A stretch of 31,226 bases of DNA from an uncultured Planctomycetales bacterium (GCA_937982665.1 CALJLD010000197.1:1-31226), one strand, 5' to 3'. Positions 1 to 9,048 are shown, counted from the first letter of the stretch. A program made the numbers and translations. The notes: a model not told the origin generated them from the sequence alone.

Positions 1-311
1 GTAATCCCGGATTTGGATCTTGGCCGAAGAGCATTTTTCGCGCGAGATCCGCGCGCCGAGATTTTTTCCAAAACTCGTGTTGCCCACTGCGCAGCTTTCG
101 TGGGAATTTGCCGTTTCGCTCTTTGACAATTTAGAAAACTGATGTGTCAGCCGCGGTCCCGCTGCTTCGCGCTGGGCCGGTGATGTTCGCGCAGGCGGAA
201 CATCCGGGTCGCAGGCGTGCGAACTTCTTCACTCCGTGGGCAGTAGCGTGTAGGCTGGTCGTTGCTCTGTGCGTCGTTCCTCGACGACTACGGTCTTGAT
301 GGTAAAGCAAG
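1..311. other. Leading intergenic region, no convincing gene
   Basis: One forward frame is open from base 1 to a TGA at 124-126 (41 codons), so the tail of an upstream gene cannot be excluded, but its translation resembles no family I know. A CGCGCG/CGCGCG inverted repeat (39-44 and 50-55) is followed six bases later by a T run (62-67); it could be a weak terminator. TTGACA at 123-128 matches a -35 consensus, but no good -10 follows at 16-18 bases. The rest reads as the leader of the gene at 312. Confidence 0.4.
182..204 (+). repeat. Perfect 7-bp inverted repeat in a gene leader
   Basis: GATGTTC (182-188) and GAACATC (198-204) are perfect inverted copies around a nine-base loop, about 110 bases before the start codon at 312. 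It could form a leader hairpin or be a dyad operator. No T run follows, so it is not a terminator. The function is unknown. Confidence 0.35.
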
Positions 312-959
312 ATGGCAAAGCCACTGGTTTTTCATTTCGGCAAGTGTGATCTCGCGTTCGGCCTCGGCAAGGTTGATCGTGCCAAGCTGTATGGCTACAA
401 GGAAACGCTTGTTGTTGACGAGGACGGTGACCCTTGCGAGTTGGCGACGTTGGCCAGTGACGGAAGAACGGTTGCCGGCAAAGGCGGCATCGCCATGGCG
501 TATCTTTCGCCTGATGGCAGTTGGTGCGAGCGGGGTTTGCTCACGCCGATTGATGTCGAGGGGAACGAGATCCCGCCGGCCCCGTCTTCGTTTTCCGCGC
601 CGGTGAAACTTGTGGAGCAGGCCACGATTGAGGATTACCTCGATCACAACATTCGCTCCGTCTATGCCCTCGACTTGCTGCCAGACGAGAGTCCCTCGCA
701 GTCTGCGGATGCCGCCGCGGAGAAATTGCTTGCGGAACTTAAAGATGGCGTGATTTACAAGTTCCCGTATAGCTTTCGTGGCGGCGTGGCCGTCGACCAG
801 GGATTTCTCCTGGCTAACGAAGCCGGCGACACCTTCCTGGCGATTGGCAAGGCGACGCAGGTGCAGTTTGTGAAGCTGCAGCAATCGTCCAGCCTGATGG
901 AAGATGAAGGCGAAACCGACGATGACGATGGCGACATGATGGACTTCGATATGATCTAG
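312..959 (+). CDS. Conserved-looking hypothetical protein with acidic C-terminal tail
   Basis: I do not recognise the family. The 215-residue product has no signal peptide or membrane segment and is probably cytoplasmic. It begins MAKPLVFHFG and has a regular alternation of hydrophobic and charged residues typical of a folded protein; the last 20 or so residues are very rich in Asp and Glu (EDEGETDDDDGD). Such a tail may bind cations or basic partners, but that is inference. The ATG at 312 has no clear Shine-Dalgarno. Frames on the opposite strand are also open here, but the codon pattern and sensible protein sequence favour this frame. It is separated by about 200 bases from the next gene, so it is probably its own transcription unit. 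Confidence 0.7.
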   Translation: MAKPLVFHFGKCDLAFGLGKVDRAKLYGYKETLVVDEDGDPCELATLASDGRTVAGKGGIAMAYLSPDGSWCERGLLTPIDVEGNEIPPAPSSFSAPVKLVEQATIEDYLDHNIRSVYALDLLPDESPSQSADAAAEKLLAELKDGVIYKFPYSFRGGVAVDQGFLLANEAGDTFLAIGKATQVQFVKLQQSSSLMEDEGETDDDDGDMMDFDMI

Positions 960-1162
960 CCCTGGCGGTGTGTGAGCCGTCACTTGTCGAGATCACGGAC
1001 GCCGCATGGTCGCAGTCATTTGCAACATATGATGCGAATTCCTTTCGTCTGCGGCCACGAAGAATATTATGCGTGCAATCACATACCGCGCGACCTTAGA
1101 TTAGCTATTCGCGCATGTTGTTGATGCAATGCTCGTTTTTGCTGCTCCTTAGAAAAATCACC

Positions 1163-2158
1163 ATGAAGAACTTTCGGGCTGCACTCCCTCGTCACGTTGT
1201 GATCGCCTTGTTGATCGCATGTTGTTGCGGCACACTCTCCACGCAGGTCTTCGCGCAAGATCGCCAGGCAGCACTGGCTCGCACAGCCGCGTTGCAGGGC
1301 GAGTATGTCGGCTGGGTCTCTGGCGGATTTCAGCGGAAGCGTTTGGGGGTGCAACTGGTCGCCCGCGGTCTGGATGAATATTCCGCGACATTGACTCCCG
1401 GTGGTCTCCCCGGTGCGGGGGCGACATTGCGAGACATCGAGCGTGTGGAGGCGGAAACTCGCGGCAGCCTTGTGATTGCCAACACGGCCAACTACCGCAT
1501 TTGGTTTATCGCAAATCAGGCTCGCGTCATGACGCCCGGAGGCGTGCTTCGCGGCGTATTGACGAAGGTTCATCGCAGCAGTCCTACCATGGGCGCTGTG
1601 CCTCCGCCGAACGCGATTGTGCTCTTCGATGGTTCTGATACTGGCGAGCTTGTCGATCCTGTGATCACCGCCGATGGCTTGCTGGAGGAAGGGCCGATGA
1701 CTCGCCGCAATGTTCGCGACTTCTTCCTGCACACGGAGTTTCGCATTCCTTTCATGCCGGAAGCAAGCTCGCAAGCCCGCGGCAACAGCGGCTTGTATCT
1801 GCAGCGTCGGTACGAAGTGCAGATCCTGGACTCTTTTGGCCTTGAGGGAGGCAACAACGAGTGCGGCGCGCTTTATCAGCAGCGGCGACCAAGCGTGAAC
1901 GCCTGCTTTCCGCCGGGAGCCTGGCAGACTTATGACGTGGAATTTCGCGCCGCGCGGTATAATGCCGCTGGCGAGAAAGTTGCCAACGCGCGGATTACCG
2001 TGAGACAAAACGGCATCACCATTCACAACAATGTGGAACTGAGAAACAAGACGGGCGCTGGTCGGCCAGAAGGTCCGGAGCCGTTGCCGATCTTGTTTCA
2101 GGACCACAGCGACCCTGTGCGGTTTCGCAATATCTGGCTGATCCCGCGTGCGAATTGA
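1163..2158 (+). CDS. Secreted DUF1080 (3-keto-disaccharide hydrolase-like) protein
   Basis: The start at 1163 gives a clean signal peptide (MKNFRAALPR, hydrophobic core, cleavage near VFAQ-D); an ATG at 1115 would add 16 hydrophobic residues before it and is less likely. The mature protein has an N-terminal segment of about 120 residues that I cannot assign. A DUF1080 domain follows, with the characteristic run ending in SGLYLQRRYEVQILDSFG, the GAWQTYDVEFRAARYNA stretch and a final LQDHSDPVRFRNIWL-like strand (here ILFQDHSDPVRFRNIWLIP). DUF1080 is a concanavalin-like jelly roll, greatly expanded in planctomycetes and linked to periplasmic sugar or glycan breakdown. The substrate cannot be read from the sequence. 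The next gene starts 80 bases downstream on the same strand. Confidence 0.88.
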   Translation: MKNFRAALPRHVVIALLIACCCGTLSTQVFAQDRQAALARTAALQGEYVGWVSGGFQRKRLGVQLVARGLDEYSATLTPGGLPGAGATLRDIERVEAETRGSLVIANTANYRIWFIANQARVMTPGGVLRGVLTKVHRSSPTMGAVPPPNAIVLFDGSDTGELVDPVITADGLLEEGPMTRRNVRDFFLHTEFRIPFMPEASSQARGNSGLYLQRRYEVQILDSFGLEGGNNECGALYQQRRPSVNACFPPGAWQTYDVEFRAARYNAAGEKVANARITVRQNGITIHNNVELRNKTGAGRPEGPEPLPILFQDHSDPVRFRNIWLIPRAN

Positions 2159-2238
2159 CCGCGCAAGTTTCCGGACATTCGCGCGATCCTCAGGACTGCT
2201 GACGGCACACCGCAAAGCTCAACTCTCGCGAGGTAGTT

Positions 2239-2844
2239 ATGGCGGGATTGCTCGAGACCTTTCGCGAAATGGACACTCCCACCAAGGCCATGGTGATCGG
2301 CGGTGGTGTCGCCATCGTGCTGGTGCTGATCTGGCTCTTCATTCTGCTGCGGCGACGCGCGGCCACCACCAAGCCAGAGACTCCGGACCTGTCGATTGAG
2401 ATTGCCAGCCTGGGCATGCAGGGACCGCCAGCTTCGGGAGTGCAGATTGAGTGTTACAACGTGGCCATGCGATTAGCGGCTGTTGTGCTTGCTCCGGCGG
2501 GCCGCATGAACCAACTCCCCACGCGCGACAAGTGGCCGGAACTTCTGGACCAGATTGTGCCCGGCTTGAGCGATGTGCTGGCCGAGCACAACCCGTTGAT
2601 TCGCGCATGGCCAGAACAACTTTCCGCCACCGGCTTCGCCCACTTGTTCTTCGCCAACGCCAAGCTTCCTGGTGAACGCGGCAAGGGATCGCCCTGGTGT
2701 TCGCTGGCCGGAAAATTTGAGGCCGAGGGGGACTTCTACATGGCCGCGTTGCTCTTCCGCTCAGCAAAGCCTAACAGTCTTGGCGAGTTCACGATGGAGC
2801 CAACCGATTGGCTGGGCTGCGTTCGCGTGCGGGCTGGCGAATGA
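2239..2844 (+). CDS. Membrane-anchored hypothetical protein, coupled to glycerate kinase
   Basis: The 201-residue product has one hydrophobic helix near residues 17-40 (AMVIGGGVAIVLVLIWLFILL) followed by RRR. It is therefore predicted to be an N-out, C-in inner-membrane protein with a cytoplasmic domain of about 160 residues. I do not recognise that domain. A GAGG motif lies about six bases before the ATG. The TGA stop overlaps the ATG of the next gene in the sequence ATGA (2841-2844), a typical sign of translational coupling, so the two products are probably made together. That coupling is the only functional clue and does not prove a role in glycerate metabolism. Confidence 0.72.
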   Translation: MAGLLETFREMDTPTKAMVIGGGVAIVLVLIWLFILLRRRAATTKPETPDLSIEIASLGMQGPPASGVQIECYNVAMRLAAVVLAPAGRMNQLPTRDKWPELLDQIVPGLSDVLAEHNPLIRAWPEQLSATGFAHLFFANAKLPGERGKGSPWCSLAGKFEAEGDFYMAALLFRSAKPNSLGEFTMEPTDWLGCVRVRAGE

Positions 2845-4226
2845 CGCGCGACTTGCGGGAAGATGCTCTCGCCATCTGGCAGGCCGGCGTTGCCGCGGTT
2901 GATGCGAAGCGACTGGTTCAGCACAACCTCCGCGTCGACGGACGAACTCTCTCCATCGCCGATGAGGATGTCGATCTTGATCGCGTGGGACGGATCATTG
3001 TGGTCGGCGCTGGCAAAGCCGGGGCGGCAATGGTGGCCGGGGTTGAGGCCGCGCTTGGTCCCAAGCTCATGGACGAGAAGGATGTCGTCGGCTGGGTGAA
3101 TGTGCCGGCGGATACCGTTCCGCAAGAGCGCCGCGCAGATAAGCACCGGATCAGGCTGCATCCCGCGCGGCCGGCAGGTCTCAACGAACCAACGCCCGAG
3201 GGTGTGCAAGGAACGGAAGAGATCTTACGGCTTGTGCAATCCGCCGGCCCCACGGACTTGTGCATATGCTTGATCTCCGGAGGTGGCAGCGCATTGTTGC
3301 CAGCGCCTGCTGCCGGGGTTTCTTTGGAAGACAAGCTCGCAATCACGCGAATTCTGTCCTCCGCGGGGGCCAACATTCAGCAGCTTAACACAGTGCGGAT
3401 TGCGCTCAGCCGTGTGAAGGGAGGTGGGCTGGCAGCGGCGTGCAACGCAGGCGAAATGTACTCACTGATCATCTCAGATGTTCTGGGGGATCCGCTGGAG
3501 TTGATTGCTTCGGGACCCACCGTGCAGAAGTCAATAACACCGGCGGATGCGCTGCGTGTCTTACAAGCGATGCCTTTGCAGGAAGATGCGCGAGGGACAT
3601 TGCACCGGGTGCAGGAGTTCCTGCAATCATCACAGCCGACCGTCCCGCTTCCTCCTCGCCGCAGTGATCTCAGCGTGCGGAACATTGTGATTGGCAATCT
3701 GGCCGTTGCGGTGGATGGAGCCGGGCTGGAGGCGGAACGCCGCGGTTATGAATTCGCGATGCATGTCGCGCGCGAGCTCGAAGGCGAAGCGAATGATGTC
3801 GGGGCAAGGCTCGCAAAGTTAGCCCTGCAGATGCGCGGCGATGGGACAGTTCCCAACTGCTTGATTCACGGTGGCGAACCGGTTGTTACGTTGTCTCCCA
3901 ACGCCGGAAAGGGCGGACGCAATCAGCAACTGGTGCTGGCGGCCTACGTCACGTTGCAATCAAGCCTGAACGCGGAGGCAAGTGCTTTCGATGACATCAT
4001 TGTTCTCTCCGGCGGGACAGACGGAGAAGATGGACCGACGGATGCCGCCGGAGCATTCGTTGATGGCAGGGTGCATCGCGCAGCGCTCGATGCCGGTTTG
4101 GATGCGGCAGAGTTTCTTGCTCGCAATGATGCGTATCACTTCTTTGCCGCAACGGGCGGCCTGATTAAGACTGGCCCCACCGGCACCAACGTGGGGGATG
4201 TGCGTGTGATCTCGGTGCGTCGTTGA
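2841..4226 (+). CDS. Glycerate 2-kinase, MOFRL/DUF4147 family
   Basis: This enzyme family phosphorylates D-glycerate with ATP to 2-phosphoglycerate, feeding glyoxylate or serine-derived carbon into lower glycolysis. The 461-residue length fits. The N-terminal DUF4147 domain shows VVGAGKA (residues 54-60) and the diagnostic ISGGGSALLP motif (about 145-154). The C-terminal MOFRL domain carries the GKGGRNQQLVLAA run and the SGGTDGEDGPTDAAGA motif. The ATG at 2841 is chosen because it overlaps the preceding stop (ATGA) and begins a normal family N-terminus (MTRDLREDAL). An in-frame ATG at 2808 lies inside the upstream gene and would add eleven unusual residues. No glyoxylate-pathway neighbours are present in the window. 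Confidence 0.92.
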   Translation: MTRDLREDALAIWQAGVAAVDAKRLVQHNLRVDGRTLSIADEDVDLDRVGRIIVVGAGKAGAAMVAGVEAALGPKLMDEKDVVGWVNVPADTVPQERRADKHRIRLHPARPAGLNEPTPEGVQGTEEILRLVQSAGPTDLCICLISGGGSALLPAPAAGVSLEDKLAITRILSSAGANIQQLNTVRIALSRVKGGGLAAACNAGEMYSLIISDVLGDPLELIASGPTVQKSITPADALRVLQAMPLQEDARGTLHRVQEFLQSSQPTVPLPPRRSDLSVRNIVIGNLAVAVDGAGLEAERRGYEFAMHVARELEGEANDVGARLAKLALQMRGDGTVPNCLIHGGEPVVTLSPNAGKGGRNQQLVLAAYVTLQSSLNAEASAFDDIIVLSGGTDGEDGPTDAAGAFVDGRVHRAALDAGLDAAEFLARNDAYHFFAATGGLIKTGPTGTNVGDVRVISVRR

Positions 4227-4518
4227 TGCGAGTGATGTCATCGCATGCGCAAGACGCGCGTTCGCTCTCTGGCGAATGAACGATCGTTAGCGCAAAGTCT
4301 CTCCGCATACGGAATTGCGATGCTTGCTTGCGAGGCGAACCTGCCTTGCTCGCGCCGCAGGGCGTTCCTATAATCCGCCGCCAATTTCGCCCAAATCCCA
4401 AGTTCCCCCGGACCCTGCTCTAACCCCCGCGATCGTTGCCGAGTTTGTCTTCGCCACCCGCGCGATTGTCTCGGCAAACGGACTCTGTCGAGCGAAAGGA
4501 GTCGCTCCTCTGCTGGAA

Positions 4519-7500
4519 GTGCGCCGTCTAGCACCGCGTTCTTGCATTGACAGGGCAAGTGTCCTGCAGCGCTCGCTCCGCGCGCTCACAAAGACGTGTC
4601 TACTGTTGGTCATTGCGATCAGCATTACGGCAAGTACTCCAACATCCACGCAGGCACAGGGCACGCGACTGGAAGTTCCCGAAGGTGAACTGGCCGACGC
4701 GATCTTGGTTTCCGCAGGCGGCGCGAATCGCTGGCGACAACAACGCGAAGATGTGTGGCTCCTGGCAGGCGGCGTGGAGATTCGCCAAGGTGGGAAAGTC
4801 GCGCAAGCCGAGTCCGGTGTCGTCTGGGTTCGCCGAGGTCGCTACGACGAATTGCAGAACTACCTCACGGTTTACCTGGAAGGGAACGTGCAAGTCACCT
4901 TCCCGCAAGGTGCGAGCGCCGGCACGTTGCGAGAATCGAGTTGGTATGGAACCTTCGAGTCCGCGGAACAGCCGACGTTCAACTCACCGCGACCAGGTGG
5001 TGAAGTCTCGCATGAAGAAGCTCCCATCCTGGGCCGTGCGCAACTCAGGCGATACGCGCACAGTGACGGAGCGCTTCGTCAAGCAAGTTTTCAAGGCGAA
5101 TCAGATCAATCGGCGATTGGCATCGGATCGATGCCCCTTGGCGGAAGACGCATTCGCGTGTTTCCGCGCAGTGGCACTGATCCCAACGCCTCGTACTTTC
5201 CCAACCCCAACGGCACGGGCTGGATCGGTACGCTGGACTCGGGCTTCAATGTGATCATTGAAGGTGACGAGCGATTTGGCACCGTTGATATCTCCGCGGA
5301 CCGGATCGTTGTCTGGACTTCGGATGCGCTCTCTTTCCCGGGAGATTCCACCCAGGGTGACGATGAGCCGCTTGAGTTCTACCTGGAAGGCAACGTGATC
5401 TTCCGGCAAGGCGAACGCATTCTCCACGCTCAGAGGATGTACTACGACGCGCGGCGCGAGATTGGCACGATTGTCGCCGCGGAAATTCTGACGCCTTTGG
5501 AATCGTACGAAGGTTTGATCCGTTTGAAAGCGGACGTCATTCAGCAGATCTCTCGTGATCGCTTTGTCGCCACCAACTCGTTTGTGACCACCAGCCGTCT
5601 GGGCGATCCGAGTTATCGGCTTTCGTCCGGTACGGTCTACTTTGAAGACAACCAACGGCCTGCGACGGACCCGCTCACCGGCATGCCGCTGTTTGATCCG
5701 GTGACAGGCGAGCAGATTTTGGAACACGACCGCAAGGCGACCTCGCTGAACAACTTTATCTTTTTAGAAGAAGTGCCCATTGGGTATTGGCCGCTGTTCG
5801 CCGCGAACCTGGAACGGCCAACCTACTACCTGCGGCGAATCAGCTTTGCCAACGACAACATCTTTGGCACGCAGATTTTGACGGATTGGGATCCGTACCA
5901 ACTCTTGGGGATTGAGAATCCGCCGCCGGGAACGGATTGGGACTTCTCACTGGATTATCTCAGCGAGCGCGGATTTGGGCATGGCACCCGCTTCTCGTAC
6001 CAAGGGCTGAACCTGCTCAACTTTCCCAACACGTACGCCGGGCTGATTGACTATTGGGGAATTGAGGATCGCGGGCTCGATACGCTGGGACAGGACCGGG
6101 GTGGATTGACGCCTGAGAAGAACTATCGCTATCGGCTGTTTGGGCGACAGCGACTTTCCCTGCCGGGCGACTTCACGCTGAGCACGGAACTGGGCTGGAT
6201 CAGTGATCGCAACTTCCTGGAGCAATACTTTGAAAGCGAATGGGACTCGTTCAAAGATCTCAACACGGGCGTCGAGCTGAAGAAGATCATCGACAACTCC
6301 GTCTGGTCCGTGACGGGCGACATTCAGCTCAACTCATTCTTCACACAGACGCAAGGTGGCGAAGCGCAACATACCTGGCTGGGCGAATCCCTGTTTGGCG
6401 ATCGCGTGACCTGGTTTGAAAACACGCGGATTGGCTATCGCGATATTGAGGTCGCCACGACGCCGGAAGATCCGGTGGATGCCAGCAAGTTCGCGCTGTT
6501 GCCGTGGGAATTTGATCGCGAAGGACTGCGGTTTGCCACGCGTCATGAACTCGACCTTCCGTTGCAGGCGGGGCCGGCGAAAGTGGTGCCGTATGTGATG
6601 GGCGAGTTTGCGCATTGGGATCAGGACATCTTTGGTGAAGATCTCCAACGGCTATACGGCAAGCTGGGAATTCGGGCGGCGGTGCCCATCTGGTCTGTCA
6701 GTCCGGGCATTGAGAATGATCTGTTTAACGTGCATGGGCTGGCCCACAAGGTGGTGTTTGAGGTTGATGGTTCTTTCGCGGATGCCAGCAAGGACATGTT
6801 TGACTTGCCGCTGTATGATCCGCTGCAGGATGACGCGCAAGAACATTTCCTGCGGCGGGCGCAGTTCAACACATTTGGCGGCATGCCTATCCCGGCGAAG
6901 TTTGATGACCGCGTTTATGCATTGCGGTCCGGGCTGGCGGATTGGGTGACGTCGCCCTCAACGGAAATTGCCGATGACCTGGCCGCCGTACGGTTTGGCG
7001 TGCATCAGCGCTGGCAGACGCGACGAGGTTTTCCGGGACGCCGCCGCACAATCGATTGGATTGTGCTCAATACGGACATCACGATGTTCCCCGACGCCAA
7101 TCGGGATAACTTTGGACAAGAGTTTGGCCTGGCCAGCTATGACTTCCGTTGGCATGTGGGCGACAGGCTCGTGCTGACGTCCGACGCCATGGCGGATTTT
7201 TACGGTGATGGGATGCGCGTGATGCGGGTCGGTGCGCAACTCTCGCGTCCGCCGCGCGGCAGCCTGTTCGTGAATTTCAGTTCGCTGGAAGGTCCAATCT
7301 CCAGCAAGCTGCTGGCCTTCTCGTACAACTATCGCATGAGCCCGAAGTGGATCTCATCTTTGACGACGTCTTTTGATTTTGGCGAAGACGTCAACCTGGG
7401 ACAGAACGTAGCCATCACGCGGATTGGCGAATCGTTTCTGTTCACGTTTGGGTTCTCTGTTGATGCCACGCGCGACAACGTGGGCGTGACGCTGGCGATT

Positions 7501-7587
7501 GAGCCGCGATTCTTGCCGGGCTTGAGGTTTGGCCAAACCGGGAGCGGCGCGCGCATTCCGCCGGCTGGGTTGAACGGGATTGAGTGA
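4519..7587 (+). CDS. lptD: LptD/OstA-like outer-membrane assembly protein
   Basis: LptD inserts lipopolysaccharide into the outer leaflet of the outer membrane. The product has a hydrophobic signal core (about residues 27-38 from this start) with cleavage near TQA-Q. Two OstA-type beta-jelly-roll segments follow: YLEGNVQV around residues 110-125 and FYLEGNVIFRQGERILHAQRMYYDARR around 280-310. The remaining 600 residues are beta-strand-rich with many aromatic residues, as in a large outer-membrane barrel (WPLFAANLERPTYYLRR, DWDFSLDYLSERGFGHGTRFSY). No ATG lies in frame upstream of the signal peptide. The GTG at 4519 gives the most natural leader, while TTG at 4315 would add 68 implausible residues. 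No convincing Shine-Dalgarno supports either. The lptD symbol is by resemblance; planctomycete homologues are divergent. Confidence 0.78.
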   Translation: MRRLAPRSCIDRASVLQRSLRALTKTCLLLVIAISITASTPTSTQAQGTRLEVPEGELADAILVSAGGANRWRQQREDVWLLAGGVEIRQGGKVAQAESGVVWVRRGRYDELQNYLTVYLEGNVQVTFPQGASAGTLRESSWYGTFESAEQPTFNSPRPGGEVSHEEAPILGRAQLRRYAHSDGALRQASFQGESDQSAIGIGSMPLGGRRIRVFPRSGTDPNASYFPNPNGTGWIGTLDSGFNVIIEGDERFGTVDISADRIVVWTSDALSFPGDSTQGDDEPLEFYLEGNVIFRQGERILHAQRMYYDARREIGTIVAAEILTPLESYEGLIRLKADVIQQISRDRFVATNSFVTTSRLGDPSYRLSSGTVYFEDNQRPATDPLTGMPLFDPVTGEQILEHDRKATSLNNFIFLEEVPIGYWPLFAANLERPTYYLRRISFANDNIFGTQILTDWDPYQLLGIENPPPGTDWDFSLDYLSERGFGHGTRFSYQGLNLLNFPNTYAGLIDYWGIEDRGLDTLGQDRGGLTPEKNYRYRLFGRQRLSLPGDFTLSTELGWISDRNFLEQYFESEWDSFKDLNTGVELKKIIDNSVWSVTGDIQLNSFFTQTQGGEAQHTWLGESLFGDRVTWFENTRIGYRDIEVATTPEDPVDASKFALLPWEFDREGLRFATRHELDLPLQAGPAKVVPYVMGEFAHWDQDIFGEDLQRLYGKLGIRAAVPIWSVSPGIENDLFNVHGLAHKVVFEVDGSFADASKDMFDLPLYDPLQDDAQEHFLRRAQFNTFGGMPIPAKFDDRVYALRSGLADWVTSPSTEIADDLAAVRFGVHQRWQTRRGFPGRRRTIDWIVLNTDITMFPDANRDNFGQEFGLASYDFRWHVGDRLVLTSDAMADFYGDGMRVMRVGAQLSRPPRGSLFVNFSSLEGPISSKLLAFSYNYRMSPKWISSLTTSFDFGEDVNLGQNVAITRIGESFLFTFGFSVDATRDNVGVTLAIEPRFLPGLRFGQTGSGARIPPAGLNGIE

Positions 7588-7642
7588 TCGAGTCGTTGGG
7601 CGTAGCTGCTTGAGATCGCCAGACCGATCCCACTCGACTTCT

Positions 7643-7671
7643 CTGGATTCCCGCCTTCGCGGGAATGACGT
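7643..7671. repeat. Dispersed palindromic repeat (VIPAKAGIQ/SREGGNP type)
   Basis: ATTCCCGC (7647-7654) and GCGGGAAT (7659-7666) form a perfect 8-bp stem around CTTC, embedded in the longer conserved string CTGGATTCCCGC...GGGAATGACG. I recognise it as a short intergenic repeat found in many unrelated bacterial genomes. When translated by mistake it yields pseudo-peptides such as VIPAKAGIQ and SREGGNP, and both appear in overlapping false minus-strand frames here. It lies between the LptD-like gene and the DinB gene and may also act as a terminator or mRNA-stabilising hairpin. No long T run follows. Confidence 0.8.
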
Positions 7672-7749
7672 AGACTGAGTGACGCATTGTTGCAGTGAAC
7701 GAAGTTCGCGCAGCGTTGTTGGTAAATCTCGCCCAGCGGGGAAGTCATC

Positions 7750-8280
7750 ATGGTTGAGAAACGCGCCTGGACCGATAGGGAGTTTGCGTTTGATCAGCCG
7801 ACATGGATGTTCCCCAACATCGTGGAACGTGTCCGCGGCACGCCGGCGCGGGTTGAGGATATCGTCAATGGGCTGACAACAAGCGTTCTGACTCAGCGGA
7901 TGAGTGACAACACGTGGTCAGTCCAGGAGAACATTGGCCACCTGCTTGATCTGGAAAGCTTGTGGGCCGCGCGTCTCGACGAGTTGTTGAGTGGAGCGGC
8001 GGAACTCACCGCTTGGGAGCCAACCAATCGTGCCAGTTGGGCAGCGAACCACAATGCGAATTCGCTCGACGCGATTCTCAAGGGTTATCGCGACACGCGA
8101 ATGCGGTTTGTTGAACGGCTGGACGGTTTGACTGATGCGCAGATCGAATCTTCCGCGTTGCACCCCCGGTTGCAAACGCCGATGCGAACAATCGACCTGG
8201 CAGTCTTTGTCGCAGAACACGACGACTATCATCTAGCGCGGATCAGTTGGTTGAAACGCGAGATAGGACAGGCGTTATAG
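7750..8280 (+). CDS. DinB-family metal-binding four-helix-bundle protein
   Basis: DinB/YfiT proteins are four-helix bundles that hold a divalent metal with three histidines. Some are thiol-dependent enzymes, but most have no known substrate. The 176-residue product shows the expected triad: H64 in NIGHLLDLE, then H157 and H161 in AEHDDYHLARI. The WSVQENIGHL run is typical of the family. The ATG at 7750 follows a GGGG-rich ribosome site. The stop lies only 21 bases from the stop of the convergent yebC gene. A second, clearly different DinB protein lies near 29 kb. The biological role cannot be told from the sequence. Confidence 0.88.
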   Translation: MVEKRAWTDREFAFDQPTWMFPNIVERVRGTPARVEDIVNGLTTSVLTQRMSDNTWSVQENIGHLLDLESLWAARLDELLSGAAELTAWEPTNRASWAANHNANSLDAILKGYRDTRMRFVERLDGLTDAQIESSALHPRLQTPMRTIDLAVFVAEHDDYHLARISWLKREIGQAL

Positions 8281-8301
8281 ATGAGGGAGCAGCAGCGATC
8301 C

Positions 8302-9048
8302 TTACTCGGATTCGCTCATCGCTTCTTCCGGCATATTGAAATTGGCGTACACCTGTTGCACGTCGTCGTGGTCATCAAGAATTTCGAGCAGCTTGATGAC
8401 CTTGCGGCCGGTCTCTCCGTCAACGTCTACGGTGTTGGAGGGGATGCAGGTGATCTGCGCGGACTCCATTGGAGTCTCGGCTTCGGCGAGCGCGGCTTTC
8501 AGTCCTTCGAAATCGCCGACCTCACAAGTGATCTCAAAGACGTCGCCTTCTCGCTTGAAGTCGCCGGCGCCGTTTTCCAGGGCGAGTTCCATCAGCGCGT
8601 CTTCGTCCTGGTCCGCGGCGGGAACGAGAATCATCCCTTTGCGGTCAAAGATCCAGGCGACGCAGTTGGTGGCGCCCAGCTTGCCGTCAGCCATTTCAAA
8701 GATTTTGCGGATCTCCGGGGCGGTGCGGGTGCGTTTGTCCGTGAGGATCTCGCACATCACGGCGACACCGCCGGGGCCGTAGCCTTCGTAGACGATTTCT
8801 TCAAAGTTGTCGGCATCAAGTTCGCCGGCGCCTTTTTTGATCGCCCGATCGATGGTGTCATTGGGCATGTTGGCCGCTTTGGCATCATCAATGGCGTAGC
8901 GGAGCTTGAGGTTTTGCGTGGGGTCCGGTCCGCCCATTTTGGCGGCGACGATGATCAGCTTGGAGAGTTTGCCCCAAAGCTTTCCACGCTTGTTGTCAAT
9001 CAGCGCTTTCTTGTGCTTGATCCCAGCCCAATGGGAATGGCCAGCCAT
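8302..9048 (-). CDS. yebC: YebC/PmpR family (TACO1-like) protein
   Basis: The N-terminus MAGHSHWAGIKHKK is the near-invariant family signature, and the length of 248 residues is standard. The central run YEGYGPGGVAVMCEILTDKR and the C-terminal LEILDDHDDVQQVYANF are equally characteristic. Family members are described as DNA-binding regulators (PmpR) or as translation factors that ease ribosome stalling (YebC2, mitochondrial TACO1); sequence alone does not separate these roles. GAGG lies five bases upstream of the ATG. The TPR gene is immediately upstream on the same strand with an 80-base gap. The ruvC neighbour often seen with yebC is absent. Confidence 0.96.
   Translation of the reverse strand: MAGHSHWAGIKHKKALIDNKRGKLWGKLSKLIIVAAKMGGPDPTQNLKLRYAIDDAKAANMPNDTIDRAIKKGAGELDADNFEEIVYEGYGPGGVAVMCEILTDKRTRTAPEIRKIFEMADGKLGATNCVAWIFDRKGMILVPAADQDEDALMELALENGAGDFKREGDVFEITCEVGDFEGLKAALAEAETPMESAQITCIPSNTVDVDGETGRKVIKLLEILDDHDDVQQVYANFNMPEEAMSESE

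Noticed and set aside
1079..2215. Long minus-strand open frame of 378 codons opposite the DUF1080 gene
   Set aside because: The plus strand encodes recognisable DUF1080 motifs and a signal peptide; the minus frame has no family features.
7442..7687. Minus-strand frame containing VIPAKAGIQ
   Set aside because: The phrase comes from the palindromic repeat, and the rest lies antisense to the LptD-like gene.
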